This document shows positions 7,622 through 16,631 of a DNA stretch of 64,000 nucleotides, piece by piece; position 1 is the first letter of the stretch; every line of letters starts with the position of its first letter. Source of the DNA: an uncultured Flavobacteriaceae bacterium (GTDB taxonomy: Bacteria > Bacteroidota > Bacteroidia > Flavobacteriales > Flavobacteriaceae). The stretch lies in NCBI GenBank assembly GCA_913020295.1, contig CAJWAA010000009.1, positions 28,037 through 92,036 of the forward strand, in the 5' to 3' direction. Both the position numbers and the translations under genes were made by a program. The notes beneath the pieces are model-generated. The model ran no database searches, was not told where the DNA came from, and worked only from the letters and a program-made list of their open reading frames with translations.

Positions 7622-9256
7622 ATGAGGGGAAAGATTTTGCTTTTATGGGCCTATCTCTTTTATATACCTTTGCTTTTTGCGCAAATGGGTTACGATTTGC
7701 AAGTGGCAGTAGATACCACCAAAATGCGGATAGGAGAACAAATAGAATATATCCTTCAAGTAAAGGCTGACTCTACCGCACAGATCACTTTTTCAGAGCA
7801 ACCATTTTTTGCGCCTTTTGAAGTTTTGGAAGAAAGCCCCATTGATACCCTCAGAGCGAAAAGCCATTATCTTTTTACCAAAAAATATGCCCTGATACAG
7901 TTTGACACCGGGGCCTACTGGTTGCCTCCGCAAAAGATTATGGTCAACGGTTTTTCCAAAATATCAGACTCCCTTTTGGTTCAGGTGTCTACGGTTCCCG
8001 TAGATACCTTAAAGCAAAAACTTTTTGACATCAAACCTGTTGCAGAAGTAGAGCAAAATTTTGATGCCCTAACTCAAAGTATTATTTATGGGGTATTGTT
8101 GGTATTGTTGTTGGTAGGATTGATCTATGCTTTTTTCTTTGCCAAAAAAAGAAGGGAAGAACGCAAGAAAAAATTACCTCCCTTCGAACGTGCCTTAGAG
8201 GAACTAAAAGCTTTGGAAACCATTACTCCATCTTTACAAGAGGAATACAAACATTACTACTCTCGGCTGACTGACGTAGTAAGGCGCTATCTGGAGGAGG
8301 AAGCCAAAATCTCTGCCTTGGAAAGCACTACCAATGAGTTGATGATAAAATTAGAGTCATTAAAACAATCTGGTCAATTGGAGCTAGAGAGGGAAACTAT
8401 CAAGAATCTCAAAACAGTTCTTCAGACTGCCGACTTGGTCAAGTTTGCCCGATCTACTCCCGAGTTTGGCTCGACTTCTAAGGACAGAGAATTGGTAGAA
8501 GGTGTTGTGATTGAAACCAAAGAAGCCCTTCCGGAACCCACCCCAGAGGAGATTAGAGAAAGAGAGGAATACCGTATTTTATTGGCCAAAAAAAGAAGAA
8601 AAAAACAACTGCAGTGGGGCTTTGCCTCTGTTGGGATATTACTGATTTTAAGTCTGAGTGTGGCTATCTTCGTATATGGATTTTACCCAGTTAGGGATAC
8701 TTTGGTTGGATATCCTACTATCAAATTAAAAAACAAGGAATGGATCACCAGTCAATATGGGACACCCCCTGTTAAAATTTCTACTCCTGAAGTGTTAAGA
8801 AGAATAAAGTCGGAAAAAGGAGGTGCATTGCGTTTTTCCTCAGGTAATTTCGATGCTCCTTTCTATATCGATCTGGTATTTACCAAAAAACCTCCGAACC
8901 AGCAGGGAGAAGAAGCTCCTTCAAAAGAAGATCAGCAGGCCCAACAGAAAGAAAAGATTCAAGAATTGATCAATGCCATCATCAACGATTTTCAATCCAG
9001 AGGTGCGGTAAATATACTAATTAAGGAGGAAGAAATCACTACCCTATCAGGCCTCCCGGCTCTTAAAATTTTTGGGACACTGGATTACCCAAAAAAAGGA
9101 AAAAAAAAGAGGGTACGCTGTAATTATATCACTCATGTATTTGATTTTGAACAGGGGGGGATCAACCTCACTTTGCTCTACGAAAAGGATGATCGATATG
9201 GAGAATCCATTGAAAAAAGGGTTATGGACAGTTTTGAATTGATAAAAGAATTATAG
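7622..9256 (+). CDS. Two-TM Bat-operon membrane protein with BatD-like N-terminal ectodomain
   Basis: 544 residues of unproven function. Visible layout: signal peptide (about residues 1-20, ending LLFAQ); a periplasmic beta-rich domain (21-150) resembling the BatD/DUF4381 type; TM helix near 155-175 (IIYGVLLVLLLVGLIYAFFF); a long charged cytoplasmic helical stretch (KKRREERKKKLPPFERALEELKAL, then SRLTDVVRRYLEEEAKI), which resembles the cytoplasmic tail of BatD; a second TM near 338-362; and a C-terminal extracytoplasmic domain of about 180 residues containing a Gln/Glu/Lys-rich linker. It starts at the base after the DUF58 stop and ends 3 bases before batA, so it is translated with the operon. 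The C-terminal domain is not one I recognise. Confidence 0.85.
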   Translation: MRGKILLLWAYLFYIPLLFAQMGYDLQVAVDTTKMRIGEQIEYILQVKADSTAQITFSEQPFFAPFEVLEESPIDTLRAKSHYLFTKKYALIQFDTGAYWLPPQKIMVNGFSKISDSLLVQVSTVPVDTLKQKLFDIKPVAEVEQNFDALTQSIIYGVLLVLLLVGLIYAFFFAKKRREERKKKLPPFERALEELKALETITPSLQEEYKHYYSRLTDVVRRYLEEEAKISALESTTNELMIKLESLKQSGQLELERETIKNLKTVLQTADLVKFARSTPEFGSTSKDRELVEGVVIETKEALPEPTPEEIREREEYRILLAKKRRKKQLQWGFASVGILLILSLSVAIFVYGFYPVRDTLVGYPTIKLKNKEWITSQYGTPPVKISTPEVLRRIKSEKGGALRFSSGNFDAPFYIDLVFTKKPPNQQGEEAPSKEDQQAQQKEKIQELINAIINDFQSRGAVNILIKEEEITTLSGLPALKIFGTLDYPKKGKKKRVRCNYITHVFDFEQGGINLTLLYEKDDRYGESIEKRVMDSFELIKEL

Positions 9257-9259
9257 AAG

Positions 9260-10264
9260 ATGTTTGAAGGCATTTACTTTGCGAATCCCGATTACCTTTG
9301 GTTGCTGCTTGCGCTGCCGCTATTGGTTGGATGGTATGTCTTTACCCGAAAAAAATCACAAGCGGTTTTAAAAATATCTTCTCTAAATGGCTTTCGGGCA
9401 AAGTCCAGTTTTTTGGCCCAATTACAGCCTGCCTTGTTTGTTCTGAGAATTTTGTCTCTCGTTTTAATTGTTATGGCTTTGGCTCGCCCTCAAACCATGG
9501 ATGTCTCTACCCGAACCAGGACCAATAAGGGGATTGATATTGTGATGGCCATAGATATTTCCTCCAGTATGTTGGCTCAGGATCTAAAACCCAATCGCTT
9601 GGCCGCCCTAAAAAGGGTGGCGGCGTCTTTTGTCGATGACCGTGTTAGTGACCGCCTAGGATTGGTGATTTATGCAGGAGAAAGTTATACCAAAACCCCT
9701 ATCACCAGCGATCGTGCTATTGTAAAAAATGCCTTGGGAGAAATTCAATTTGAGGGATTGATCGAGGATGGAACTGCTATTGGAATGGGATTGGCTACTT
9801 CGGTAAACCGTCTTAAAGACAGCCGTGCCAAAAGCAAGGTCATCATCCTGTTGACAGACGGGGTGAATAATTCCGGGTTTATCGATCCAAAAATTGCCAG
9901 TGAGTTGGCCGTGGAATACCAAATCAAAACCTACACCATTGGATTGGGAAGTAACGGAACCGCAAGAGCCCCCGTAGGACTTTTGCCCAATGGGAAGTTT
10001 CAATACGGTATGACCAAGGTTGAAATTGATGAGGAATTGCTCAAGACTATTGCCAAAAATACAGGAGGTTTGTACTTCCGGGCAACTGATAATAAGAAGT
10101 TAGAGGAGATCTATGAGGAGATCAACAAGTTGGAAAAAACCGAAATAGAGGAGTTCAAGTATTACAATTATGACGAAAAATTCAGGCCTTTGATATTGTT
10201 GGCATTGGCTTTGCTATTTATAGAGTGGTTGATGAGAAACACCCTTTTCAGAAGTTTTATATGA
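9260..10264 (+). CDS. batA: BatA, membrane-anchored VWA protein
   Basis: A 334-residue VWA protein of the Bacteroides aerotolerance type. An N-terminal hydrophobic segment (YLWLLLALPLLVGWYVF, residues 11-27) and a second around 57-73 flank the anchor; the VWA domain follows with a complete MIDAS, DISSS near residue 98, and the downstream threonine/aspartate elements (DGTAIGMG, LLTDGVNNSG). A C-terminal TM (LILLALALLFIEWLM) closes the protein. The VWA domain is expected on the periplasmic side. It is 3 bases from the preceding gene and 1 base from batB, its tandem paralogue. Confidence 0.92.
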   Translation: MFEGIYFANPDYLWLLLALPLLVGWYVFTRKKSQAVLKISSLNGFRAKSSFLAQLQPALFVLRILSLVLIVMALARPQTMDVSTRTRTNKGIDIVMAIDISSSMLAQDLKPNRLAALKRVAASFVDDRVSDRLGLVIYAGESYTKTPITSDRAIVKNALGEIQFEGLIEDGTAIGMGLATSVNRLKDSRAKSKVIILLTDGVNNSGFIDPKIASELAVEYQIKTYTIGLGSNGTARAPVGLLPNGKFQYGMTKVEIDEELLKTIAKNTGGLYFRATDNKKLEEIYEEINKLEKTEIEEFKYYNYDEKFRPLILLALALLFIEWLMRNTLFRSFI

Positions 10265-10265
10265 T

Positions 10266-11300
10266 ATGTATCAATTAGACGCACCTTTTTACTTTTATGG
10301 TTTGGGCATCTTGCCCATACTTTGGGTGGCCTATTTTTTGGTGATTGGATGGAAGCGTCGTGCCCAGAACAGATTTGCGCATTCTAACCTTATGGAAAAG
10401 TTAAGCCCCTATCGTTCTAAGTTTAAACCCGCTTTGAAATTGTTAATGTTTTCACTGGGAATTTCCTTTTTGATCTTGGGTTTGGTTAATCCCAAAATAG
10501 GAACCCAACTAGAGACTGTAAAAAGGGAGGGAGTAGATATAGTTTTTGCCATTGATGTGTCCAAAAGTATGCTGGCAGAAGATATTGCCCCCAACCGATT
10601 GGAGAAATCTAAACGCTTGGTTTCTGCCATTATTAATCAGTTGGCCAGTGACAGAATTGGCATCATTGCCTATGCAGCTCAAGCCATTCCACAGTTGCCT
10701 ATCACGACAGACTATGGAGCAGCCAAAATGTTTTTACAAGCCCTTAATACCAATATGCTGTCTTCTCAAGGAACAGCTTTGGATGCTGCCTTGGATCTCT
10801 CTGGAACTTATTTTGACGATGAGGATCAGACCAACAGAGTGGTTTTTTTGATTTCAGATGGTGAAGATCATTCCGAAGAAGGAGCCACTGCTGCCCGAAG
10901 AGCGGCAGATATGGGGATCAGAATTTTTACTTTTGGTGTAGGTACCGACGAAGGGGCTCCCATTCCCATCAAACGCAATGGGGTAATTGATTCTTACAAA
11001 AAAGACATGCAAGGTGAGACAGTGATCACCAAAAGAAACGCCATAATACTCCAAGAGATAGCCCAAGCTGCAGAAGGGGATTATGTGGATGGAAACGACA
11101 CTCAAGCGGTGGTGGATTTTGTAGCGGAAACGTTAAAAAATATGGATAAAAAAGAGTTTGAGGCTAAGAAATTTGTGAGCTACAAAGACCAGTTTCAAGC
11201 TTTTATTTTTGCGGGATTCCTATTAATTTTGTTAGAGTTGTTTCTTTTTGAAACCAAAACAAAATGGGTACAACGACTAAATTTGTTCAACGAGAAATGA
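10266..11300 (+). CDS. batB: BatB, membrane-anchored VWA protein
   Basis: A 344-residue paralogue of BatA with the same layout: N-terminal TM segments (YFYGLGILPILWVAYFLVIGW; LMFSLGISFLILGLV), a VWA domain with MIDAS DVSKS near residue 95, GTALDAAL and LISDGEDHSEEG, and a C-terminal TM (AFIFAGFLLILLELFLF). Its stop codon overlaps the ATG of batC (ATGA), indicating translational coupling. In Bacteroidota, BatA and BatB are thought to form a membrane complex with MoxR and the TPR proteins; the exact activity is not established. Confidence 0.92.
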   Translation: MYQLDAPFYFYGLGILPILWVAYFLVIGWKRRAQNRFAHSNLMEKLSPYRSKFKPALKLLMFSLGISFLILGLVNPKIGTQLETVKREGVDIVFAIDVSKSMLAEDIAPNRLEKSKRLVSAIINQLASDRIGIIAYAAQAIPQLPITTDYGAAKMFLQALNTNMLSSQGTALDAALDLSGTYFDDEDQTNRVVFLISDGEDHSEEGATAARRAADMGIRIFTFGVGTDEGAPIPIKRNGVIDSYKKDMQGETVITKRNAIILQEIAQAAEGDYVDGNDTQAVVDFVAETLKNMDKKEFEAKKFVSYKDQFQAFIFAGFLLILLELFLFETKTKWVQRLNLFNEK

Positions 11301-12115
11301 TGCAAAAACTAATCTTTTTTTGGGGATTTCTTTTTTTGGGTATGACATTGATGGCCCAAGAGGGAGAAGTGATCAATCATATTTATGATGGAAATGAACA
11401 AGCCTCGGCCAAAGTTTTTGACGAGGCAGAAATTTCTTACCGCAAGGCACTGTCTAATGCTCCTGAAAGACCGGAGGCCCTTTATAATCTCGGAAATACC
11501 CATTTTAAAGAACAGGATTTTGAAGAGGCCAAACAACGCTATTTTCAAACCCAAAAATTTGCGGAAAACAAATCCAGCAAACAACATGCTTTTCACAATC
11601 TCGGAAATGTGTTCATGAAACAAAAAGATTATGCCAAAGCAGTAGAGGCATATAAAAATGCCTTGCGAAACAATCCCGAGGACGAAGAGACCCGATACAA
11701 TTACGCTTTGGCCAAAGAGTTGTTGGAAAAGGAACAAGAGCAACAACAAAACCAAGATCAAAACGACCAGCAGGATCAAAATGATCAAGAGGATCAGAAG
11801 GACCAGGACAATAAGGACGAGAATAAAGAAGGCGATAAAGATAAGGATTCCGGAAATGAAGATGAGGACAAGGAGGGAGATAAAAGAGAAAACGAAGAGG
11901 ACAAAAAAGATGACGGGGATCAAGAAAAAGACAAACAACCTGAGCAAGGCGATTCAGAAAAAGAGCAACCCTCACCACCCCAACAAACCGAACTTTCTCC
12001 CGAACAGGTAAAAAGCCTGTTGGAAGCCATGAGCAATCAAGAAAAAAAAGTACAAGATAAGGTCAATGCCGATAAGGTACAGGGAACTCCCGTTAGAGGG
12101 CAAAAAGATTGGTAA
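11297..12115 (+). CDS. batC: BatC, secreted TPR protein with charged low-complexity tail
   Basis: About 272 residues. A signal peptide (FFWGFLFLGMTLMAQ) is followed by two to three TPR motifs (residues about 30-145, with ALYNLGNTHFKEQDFEEAK and HNLGNVFMKQKDYAKAVEAY), then about 85 residues made almost wholly of D, E, K, Q and N, and a short conserved-looking end (LSPEQVKSLLEAMSNQEKKVQDKV). The frame extends 12 codons upstream to 11264, but that lies within batB; I take the ATG at 11297 that overlaps the batB stop, with another ATG directly after it. The TPR part is presumed to bridge Bat components in the periplasm. Confidence 0.85.
   Translation: MMQKLIFFWGFLFLGMTLMAQEGEVINHIYDGNEQASAKVFDEAEISYRKALSNAPERPEALYNLGNTHFKEQDFEEAKQRYFQTQKFAENKSSKQHAFHNLGNVFMKQKDYAKAVEAYKNALRNNPEDEETRYNYALAKELLEKEQEQQQNQDQNDQQDQNDQEDQKDQDNKDENKEGDKDKDSGNEDEDKEGDKRENEEDKKDDGDQEKDKQPEQGDSEKEQPSPPQQTELSPEQVKSLLEAMSNQEKKVQDKVNADKVQGTPVRGQKDW
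11727..11990 (+). repeat. Low-complexity coding tract (Asp/Gln/Asn/Lys/Glu) in batC
   Basis: Purine-rich DNA with imperfect repetition of GATCAA/GACCAG/AAGGAC-type units encoding runs such as DQNDQQDQNDQEDQ followed by KEGDKDKD. It encodes a disordered acidic/polar linker. The opposite strand shows a long hydrophobic open frame here only because complements of charged codons encode Leu, Ile, Val and Phe; it is not a gene. Confidence 0.8.
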
Positions 12116-12125
12116 AGTTTTATTG

Positions 12126-13892
12126 ATGAAGAAAATTTTTGTTACCGTTTTAGTTTTGGTGATGGCCATCGGTCAGACGATGGCTCAAGGGGTGAGTTTT
12201 GAAGCAAAAGTTAGCAAAAGAACCTTGGGATTGAATGAACGTTTGCGCGTAGATTTTATAATGAATGAAAACGGGGATGATTTTACCCCACCAAATTTTG
12301 ATGGATTTAGAGTTGTTCTCGGTCCCAACCAGTCCATCAGTAATTCTTGGGTCAATGGAAAAAGAAGTTTTTCTAAAACCTATACCTATTTTTTAACCCC
12401 GACTCAAAAAGGAGCCTTAACCATAGCTCAAGCTACAATAAATATTGATGGAGAAACATATAAAACTACTCCTTTAAAAATTACTATTACAGAGGCTGTC
12501 AAGGTTCCAAGAGATCCCAACAGTCCAGAGTATTTGATTGATGATAACCTTCATTTGGTGGCCGAAATATCTAATACCAGACCTTTCCTTAATGAAGCTA
12601 TTACGGTGGTCTACAAATTGTATTTTAGGAGTCCATTACGAATCTCTGATGGAAGGGTGGTTGAGAATCCACAGTTTGCTGATTTTTGGAGCCATAACAT
12701 TGACATCCCCCAACTCAAAGTAGAAGATGCTACCTACAAAGGTGAACCATATAGTGTCGTGGTCTGGAGAAAAAGTGTTTTATATCCTCAAAAAATCGGA
12801 AAACTCTCCTTAGAACCGCTTAGTTTGAGTTTGGTCATCGATTTACCCTCAAACCGTAGAGATTTCTTCGGTAATAGAATCCTTCAACAATCATCAAGAA
12901 TCGTAACTGCTGGAAGAAGGAACATTAATGTTAAACCCCTGCCCGAAAAAGGTAAACCGGCTAATTTCTTTGGAGCGGTAGGACAATTTGATTTTGATGC
13001 CCTGATCAATAAAAAAGCTTTAAAAGCCACTGAGTCCTTTGAAATTAAACTAAAGGTTACAGGTAAAGGTAACCTCAAGCTCTTTAATTTGCCGGAATTG
13101 ATTTTGCCCAATACATTGGAAGTTTTTGAGCCGGAACACTCGGAAAATGTGAAAACCACTTTGTCCGGTATGCAGGGGAATATTGAGGACAACTACACCG
13201 TTGTACCCCGTTTTCAAGGAAAATACCCTGTCGCTTCAGTCTCCTTTTCTTATTTTGATCCCAAAAAAGAAAAGTATTTTACTTTGCGATCCAGTGAACA
13301 CATCGTGGATGTATATGGCGGTCCTGTGGCCAAGAATTCGATTGATAATACAACACCTTCCGGGGTCAAGCAACTCCTCACCAATACTGATGAGTCTTTC
13401 CGATTCATCAAATTGAATCCCAATCTTGAACCCATTGTGAAAAAGGAGTTTTGGGATAGTAAACTTTTTTATATATTATTGACTTCACCCCTATTTTTAT
13501 TAGTTGCATTTGTTTTTTTGATGCGTCGTAATCAAAGACTTTCTGATGATGTGGAAGGATACAGACTCCGATTGGCTAACCGTTTGTCCAAAAAATATTT
13601 GGGCGAAGCCAAAAAGAATTTGAAAAATAAAGTACTTTTTTACGATGCGCTGGAAAGGACGCTATACAACTATTTGAAAGCCAAATTAAAAATCAAAATG
13701 GATGATTTTAGCAAGGAAAAAATAGTAGAGATCTTGACCATCAAAAAATTGGCTTTTGAGGAAGTTCAGTCCTTTATTGCCTTATTGGAAAACTGTGAAG
13801 TAGCACGTTACTCACCGGCTACCGATGCAAAGATGCAACAAGATTTTGACCAAGCACTCTCTGTGATTTCTAATATTGATAAAAAATTATGA
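12126..13892 (+). CDS. batD: BatD, Bat-operon membrane protein
   Basis: About 588 residues from the ATG at 12126, which starts a clear signal peptide (MKKIFVTVLVLVMAIGQTMAQ); the frame is open 20 codons further upstream but those codons overlap batC. A large periplasmic region of repeated immunoglobulin-like beta domains (FEAKVSKRTLGLNERLRVDF; TGKGNLKLFNLPEL) fills residues 22-455, then one TM near 462-480 (LFYILLTSPLFLLVAFVFLM), and a cytoplasmic helical tail (RLANRLSKKYLGEAKK onward). This matches BatD (BatD/DUF3999-like oxygen-tolerance protein). batE overlaps its last codon. Confidence 0.9.
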   Translation: MKKIFVTVLVLVMAIGQTMAQGVSFEAKVSKRTLGLNERLRVDFIMNENGDDFTPPNFDGFRVVLGPNQSISNSWVNGKRSFSKTYTYFLTPTQKGALTIAQATINIDGETYKTTPLKITITEAVKVPRDPNSPEYLIDDNLHLVAEISNTRPFLNEAITVVYKLYFRSPLRISDGRVVENPQFADFWSHNIDIPQLKVEDATYKGEPYSVVVWRKSVLYPQKIGKLSLEPLSLSLVIDLPSNRRDFFGNRILQQSSRIVTAGRRNINVKPLPEKGKPANFFGAVGQFDFDALINKKALKATESFEIKLKVTGKGNLKLFNLPELILPNTLEVFEPEHSENVKTTLSGMQGNIEDNYTVVPRFQGKYPVASVSFSYFDPKKEKYFTLRSSEHIVDVYGGPVAKNSIDNTTPSGVKQLLTNTDESFRFIKLNPNLEPIVKKEFWDSKLFYILLTSPLFLLVAFVFLMRRNQRLSDDVEGYRLRLANRLSKKYLGEAKKNLKNKVLFYDALERTLYNYLKAKLKIKMDDFSKEKIVEILTIKKLAFEEVQSFIALLENCEVARYSPATDAKMQQDFDQALSVISNIDKKL

Positions 13893-14659
13893 GAAAGTTT
13901 TTGATGTTACTTTCGGTTTTGTTTCTCTGCTGTTCAATGGCTTTGGGTCAAGAAAAAGAAACCACTTTTGAAAATGCTAATTCAGCCTATAACGCCGGAC
14001 AGTTTGAAAATGCGGTGATGCTTTATAAAGAGATTTTGGAGAGCGGCCACCACAGTGCTGAACTATTTTTTAATTTGGCCAATTCTTATTATCGTTTGAA
14101 CCAGGTTGGGGAGAGTATTTTTTATTTTGAAAAGGCGAAACAATTAAAGCCAACCGATGAAGACATCAATGTCAATATTAATTTTGCTCAAAACATGGCC
14201 ATAGATGCCGTAGAGGTATTGCCCAAATCCCAGATCACCCAACTGAGGGAAAAGACCATTGGTCTATTTTCTCAAGACGGATGGGCTTTTTTTATTATTC
14301 TTTTGGCTTGGTTTTTGGTCTTTTTTTGGGGACTTTATTTGTGGAATAGGGTCCCGGTTATCAAAAGAACTTTCTTTATTTTTACACTTGTTCTGGGATC
14401 ACTGCTCATGGGTTCTTTATCCATTGCGGTCATTAAATCCTCAAAGACTGCCGATACTACTTACGGCATTTTGTTTAATAAAAAAATTGAGGTTTGGGCA
14501 GAGCCCAATTCCAGAGTAGAAGTCTTGTTTTTGTTACACGAGGGAACCAAAGTTCAAATGCTGGATCAGTTGCAAGAATGGCAAAAAATCAGAATCGCTA
14601 ATGGTTCAGAGGGTTGGATTAAAAACGGTAGGGTCAGAAGCCTAAAAGGATTCAAATAA
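13889..14659 (+). CDS. batE: BatE, TPR and SH3-domain membrane protein
   Basis: 256 residues, last gene of the Bat operon, overlapping batD by 4 bases (ATGA). A signal peptide (residues 1-20, ending SMALGQ) leads into two to three TPRs (FENANSAYNAGQFENAVMLYKEI; FNLANSYYRLNQVGESIFYFEKA), two TM segments (around 130-150 and 163-182), and a C-terminal bacterial SH3 domain (KIEVWAEPNSRVEVLFLLHEG to EGWIKNGRV). This order is the usual BatE layout. The last 18 bases overlap the convergent cvpA gene. Confidence 0.92.
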   Translation: MRKFLMLLSVLFLCCSMALGQEKETTFENANSAYNAGQFENAVMLYKEILESGHHSAELFFNLANSYYRLNQVGESIFYFEKAKQLKPTDEDINVNINFAQNMAIDAVEVLPKSQITQLREKTIGLFSQDGWAFFIILLAWFLVFFWGLYLWNRVPVIKRTFFIFTLVLGSLLMGSLSIAVIKSSKTADTTYGILFNKKIEVWAEPNSRVEVLFLLHEGTKVQMLDQLQEWQKIRIANGSEGWIKNGRVRSLKGFK

Positions 14660-15160
14660 GCTCCTTGGGGAGTCTTTGGATAACTCACTCCCCCAACTAA
14701 AGAGGTAATCCCCCAATTGAGTTATGGGTTTATAAAGGACGGAACTTTCCATCATTTCTGGATCGATGATCGTAACCCAAGTGTTGAGTTTTTCCAAAAA
14801 AAACAAGCCCACACTCATGAATATTGCCCATTTTAAAAAACCAAATAGAGATCCTAAAAATTTATTAAACAGTCCTAAAGATGCTTTACTAATGATTCTA
14901 GTCAGAGTTTTCGCCAATACAGAGACTGCGTAAACAATGATAATGAATATAATCAAATATGATACTGTTAGGGTAGCAACAGGATTCCAGTCAAAGTAAT
15001 CGTTTAATAAATTGCTGACAAAACTGGAAAATTTTACCGCCCCCAGTAGCCCTGAGAACAGGGCACCCAAGCTGGCTACTTCGACAATGAAACCTTTAAA
15101 AAAACCTTTAACAAATCCAAAACCCAATGCGACGGCCAGTATGATATCAATTACATTCAC
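14642..15160 (-). CDS. CvpA family membrane protein
   Basis: 172 residues with four predicted TM helices and the family opening NVIDIILAVALGFGFVKGFFKGF. CvpA-family proteins were named for colicin V production and are now linked to envelope homeostasis; the molecular role is unclear. The C-terminal tail (GSELSKDSPRSLFESF) is encoded over the 3' end of batE on the other strand. Its start is only 8 bases from the start of the divergent small ORF at 15169, so the two divergent promoters must overlap each other's coding ends. Confidence 0.88.
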   Translation of the reverse strand: MNVIDIILAVALGFGFVKGFFKGFIVEVASLGALFSGLLGAVKFSSFVSNLLNDYFDWNPVATLTVSYLIIFIIIVYAVSVLAKTLTRIISKASLGLFNKFLGSLFGFLKWAIFMSVGLFFLEKLNTWVTIIDPEMMESSVLYKPITQLGDYLFSWGSELSKDSPRSLFESF

Positions 15161-15168
15161 TATTACGA

Positions 15169-15597
15169 ATGTACTTTATTTTTAGGAATCTATTCCTTAC
15201 CTTAATACTAAAGCCAGTATCTTTGGATGTGTTTAAAAATCAAACGAGAGATAAAAAGTTAAAGGAGCGATGGGATCGCTTAATCTCTATTCTCAATGAG
15301 CGGTTTTCTGACGGAGAAACAATAGATGTTGAGGGAGTTTTGTATTTAGTTGGATTACAAGAGTTGGGCCAGCTTCATCAAAAAATGAAAAAAGATGATA
15401 ATATCAATCTAATACACGTAGGGATTTGCACTGTACTGGAACCTTATGGATACTACCGATTCGATTTTTATGATGAGGAAGGCTGGCCTCATTTTGAACT
15501 TTTGGAAGCCTTACCAAATCTTAAGCCTGGCGAACAGAGTATTTTGATTAAAGAGGCATTAGTTGGGTATTTTTTAAAACGTGAGCTAATTCAATAA
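15169..15597 (+). CDS. Conserved-looking hypothetical protein (142 aa)
   Basis: No family recognised. It is soluble apart from a hydrophobic N-terminus ([17 protein letters not shown]) that may be an artefact of start choice: a perfect -7 promoter box (TATCTTTG, 15218-15225) lies inside these first codons, and a GTG at about 15229 could start a shorter product ([15 protein letters not shown]). The body is mixed alpha/beta, with [26 protein letters not shown] and the aromatic [23 protein letters not shown]. It precedes pheS by 17 bases on the same strand and is probably cotranscribed with it. Confidence 0.75.
   Translation: MYFIFRNLFLTLILKPVSLDVFKNQTRDKKLKERWDRLISILNERFSDGETIDVEGVLYLVGLQELGQLHQKMKKDDNINLIHVGICTVLEPYGYYRFDFYDEEGWPHFELLEALPNLKPGEQSILIKEALVGYFLKRELIQ
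15218..15225 (+). promoter_or_regulatory. -7 box match (TATCTTTG) inside the 5' end of the 142-aa ORF
   Basis: An exact TAnnTTTG match. It is either a chance hit in coding DNA or the promoter of the small gene plus pheS, in which case the small gene starts further in than the ATG at 15169. The latter would relieve the very tight 8-base divergent spacing with cvpA. Confidence 0.3.
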
Positions 15598-15614
15598 ATG
15601 TTTACTTTTATAGA

Positions 15615-16631
15615 ATGATTGATACAATTAACGAAAATCTGACCTTAGTTAAGGGTTTTAATGCCCAATCCAAAGAAGAAGTCGAGGCTTTTAGAATAAA
15701 ATATTTAGGTAAAAAAGGGATTTTAAATGATTTTTTTGCGGTCTTTAAAGAATTACCTCCACAACAAAAGAAAGATTATGGTCATGCACTAAATACCCTC
15801 AAAAAGGCAGTTGCCGATAAGGTAAAAGCCTTACAGGTTCAAAATGCTGATACCTCATCCCCAGGACTTAGTGGTGATTTATCCAGACCTGCTTTTGCGT
15901 CTGATTTGGGAGCTCGGCATCCACTTTCATTAGTCAAAAATAGAATCGTAAATATTTTTTCTCAGATAGGTTTCAATATTTCTGAAGGTCCTGAGATCGA
16001 GGACGATTGGCATAATTTCACCGCTTTAAACTTACCCGAGCATCATCCTGCCCGCGATATGCAGGACACTTTCTTCATACAAACCGATCCCGATATATTG
16101 CTTCGTACTCACACCTCATCGGTACAAGTTAGGTATATGGAAAATAATCAACCCCCTATCCGGACCATATCACCGGGTAGGGTATTCCGAAATGAAGCCA
16201 TCTCTGCCAGGGCTCATTGTATATTCCATCAGGTAGAGGGGTTATATATTGACAAGAATGTTTCCTTCGCTGACCTAAAACAAACATTATTCTACTTTAT
16301 TAAAGCCCTTTTTGGTAAGTCAAAAATTCGTTTGCGACCTTCATATTTCCCTTTTACCGAGCCCAGTGCCGAAGTAGATATTTATTGGGGATTAGCGACA
16401 GAAACAGATTACCGTATCACCAAAGGAACAGGGTGGTTAGAGATCATGGGATGTGGTATGGTTGATCCCAATGTCCTAAAAAATTGTAATATCAACCCTA
16501 AGGAATATTCGGGTTATGCATTTGGCATGGGGATTGAGAGAATTGCAATGTTGTTGTATCAAGTTGGAGACATTCGTCTTTTTTTTGAAAACGATATCCG
16601 TTTTCTCTCTCAATTCCAATCTGAAAATTAA
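15615..16631 (+). CDS. pheS: Phenylalanyl-tRNA synthetase alpha subunit
   Basis: 338 residues, normal length for PheS, the catalytic class II subunit that works as (alpha-beta)2 with PheT. The N-terminal coiled coil and linker (residues 1-95) are followed by class II motif 1 ([30 protein letters not shown]), motif 2 ([27 protein letters not shown]) and motif 3 ([16 protein letters not shown]). pheT is not in the window. The stop abuts the convergent gpsA remnant, sharing 3 bases with it. Confidence 0.96.
   Translation: MIDTINENLTLVKGFNAQSKEEVEAFRIKYLGKKGILNDFFAVFKELPPQQKKDYGHALNTLKKAVADKVKALQVQNADTSSPGLSGDLSRPAFASDLGARHPLSLVKNRIVNIFSQIGFNISEGPEIEDDWHNFTALNLPEHHPARDMQDTFFIQTDPDILLRTHTSSVQVRYMENNQPPIRTISPGRVFRNEAISARAHCIFHQVEGLYIDKNVSFADLKQTLFYFIKALFGKSKIRLRPSYFPFTEPSAEVDIYWGLATETDYRITKGTGWLEIMGCGMVDPNVLKNCNINPKEYSGYAFGMGIERIAMLLYQVGDIRLFFENDIRFLSQFQSEN

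Noticed and set aside
11309..11947. 212-codon minus-strand frame encoding an extremely hydrophobic protein
   Set aside because: It is the antisense of the BatC charged tract; complements of Asp/Glu/Lys/Gln codons give Leu/Ile/Val/Phe. batC has signal peptide, TPRs and operon position.
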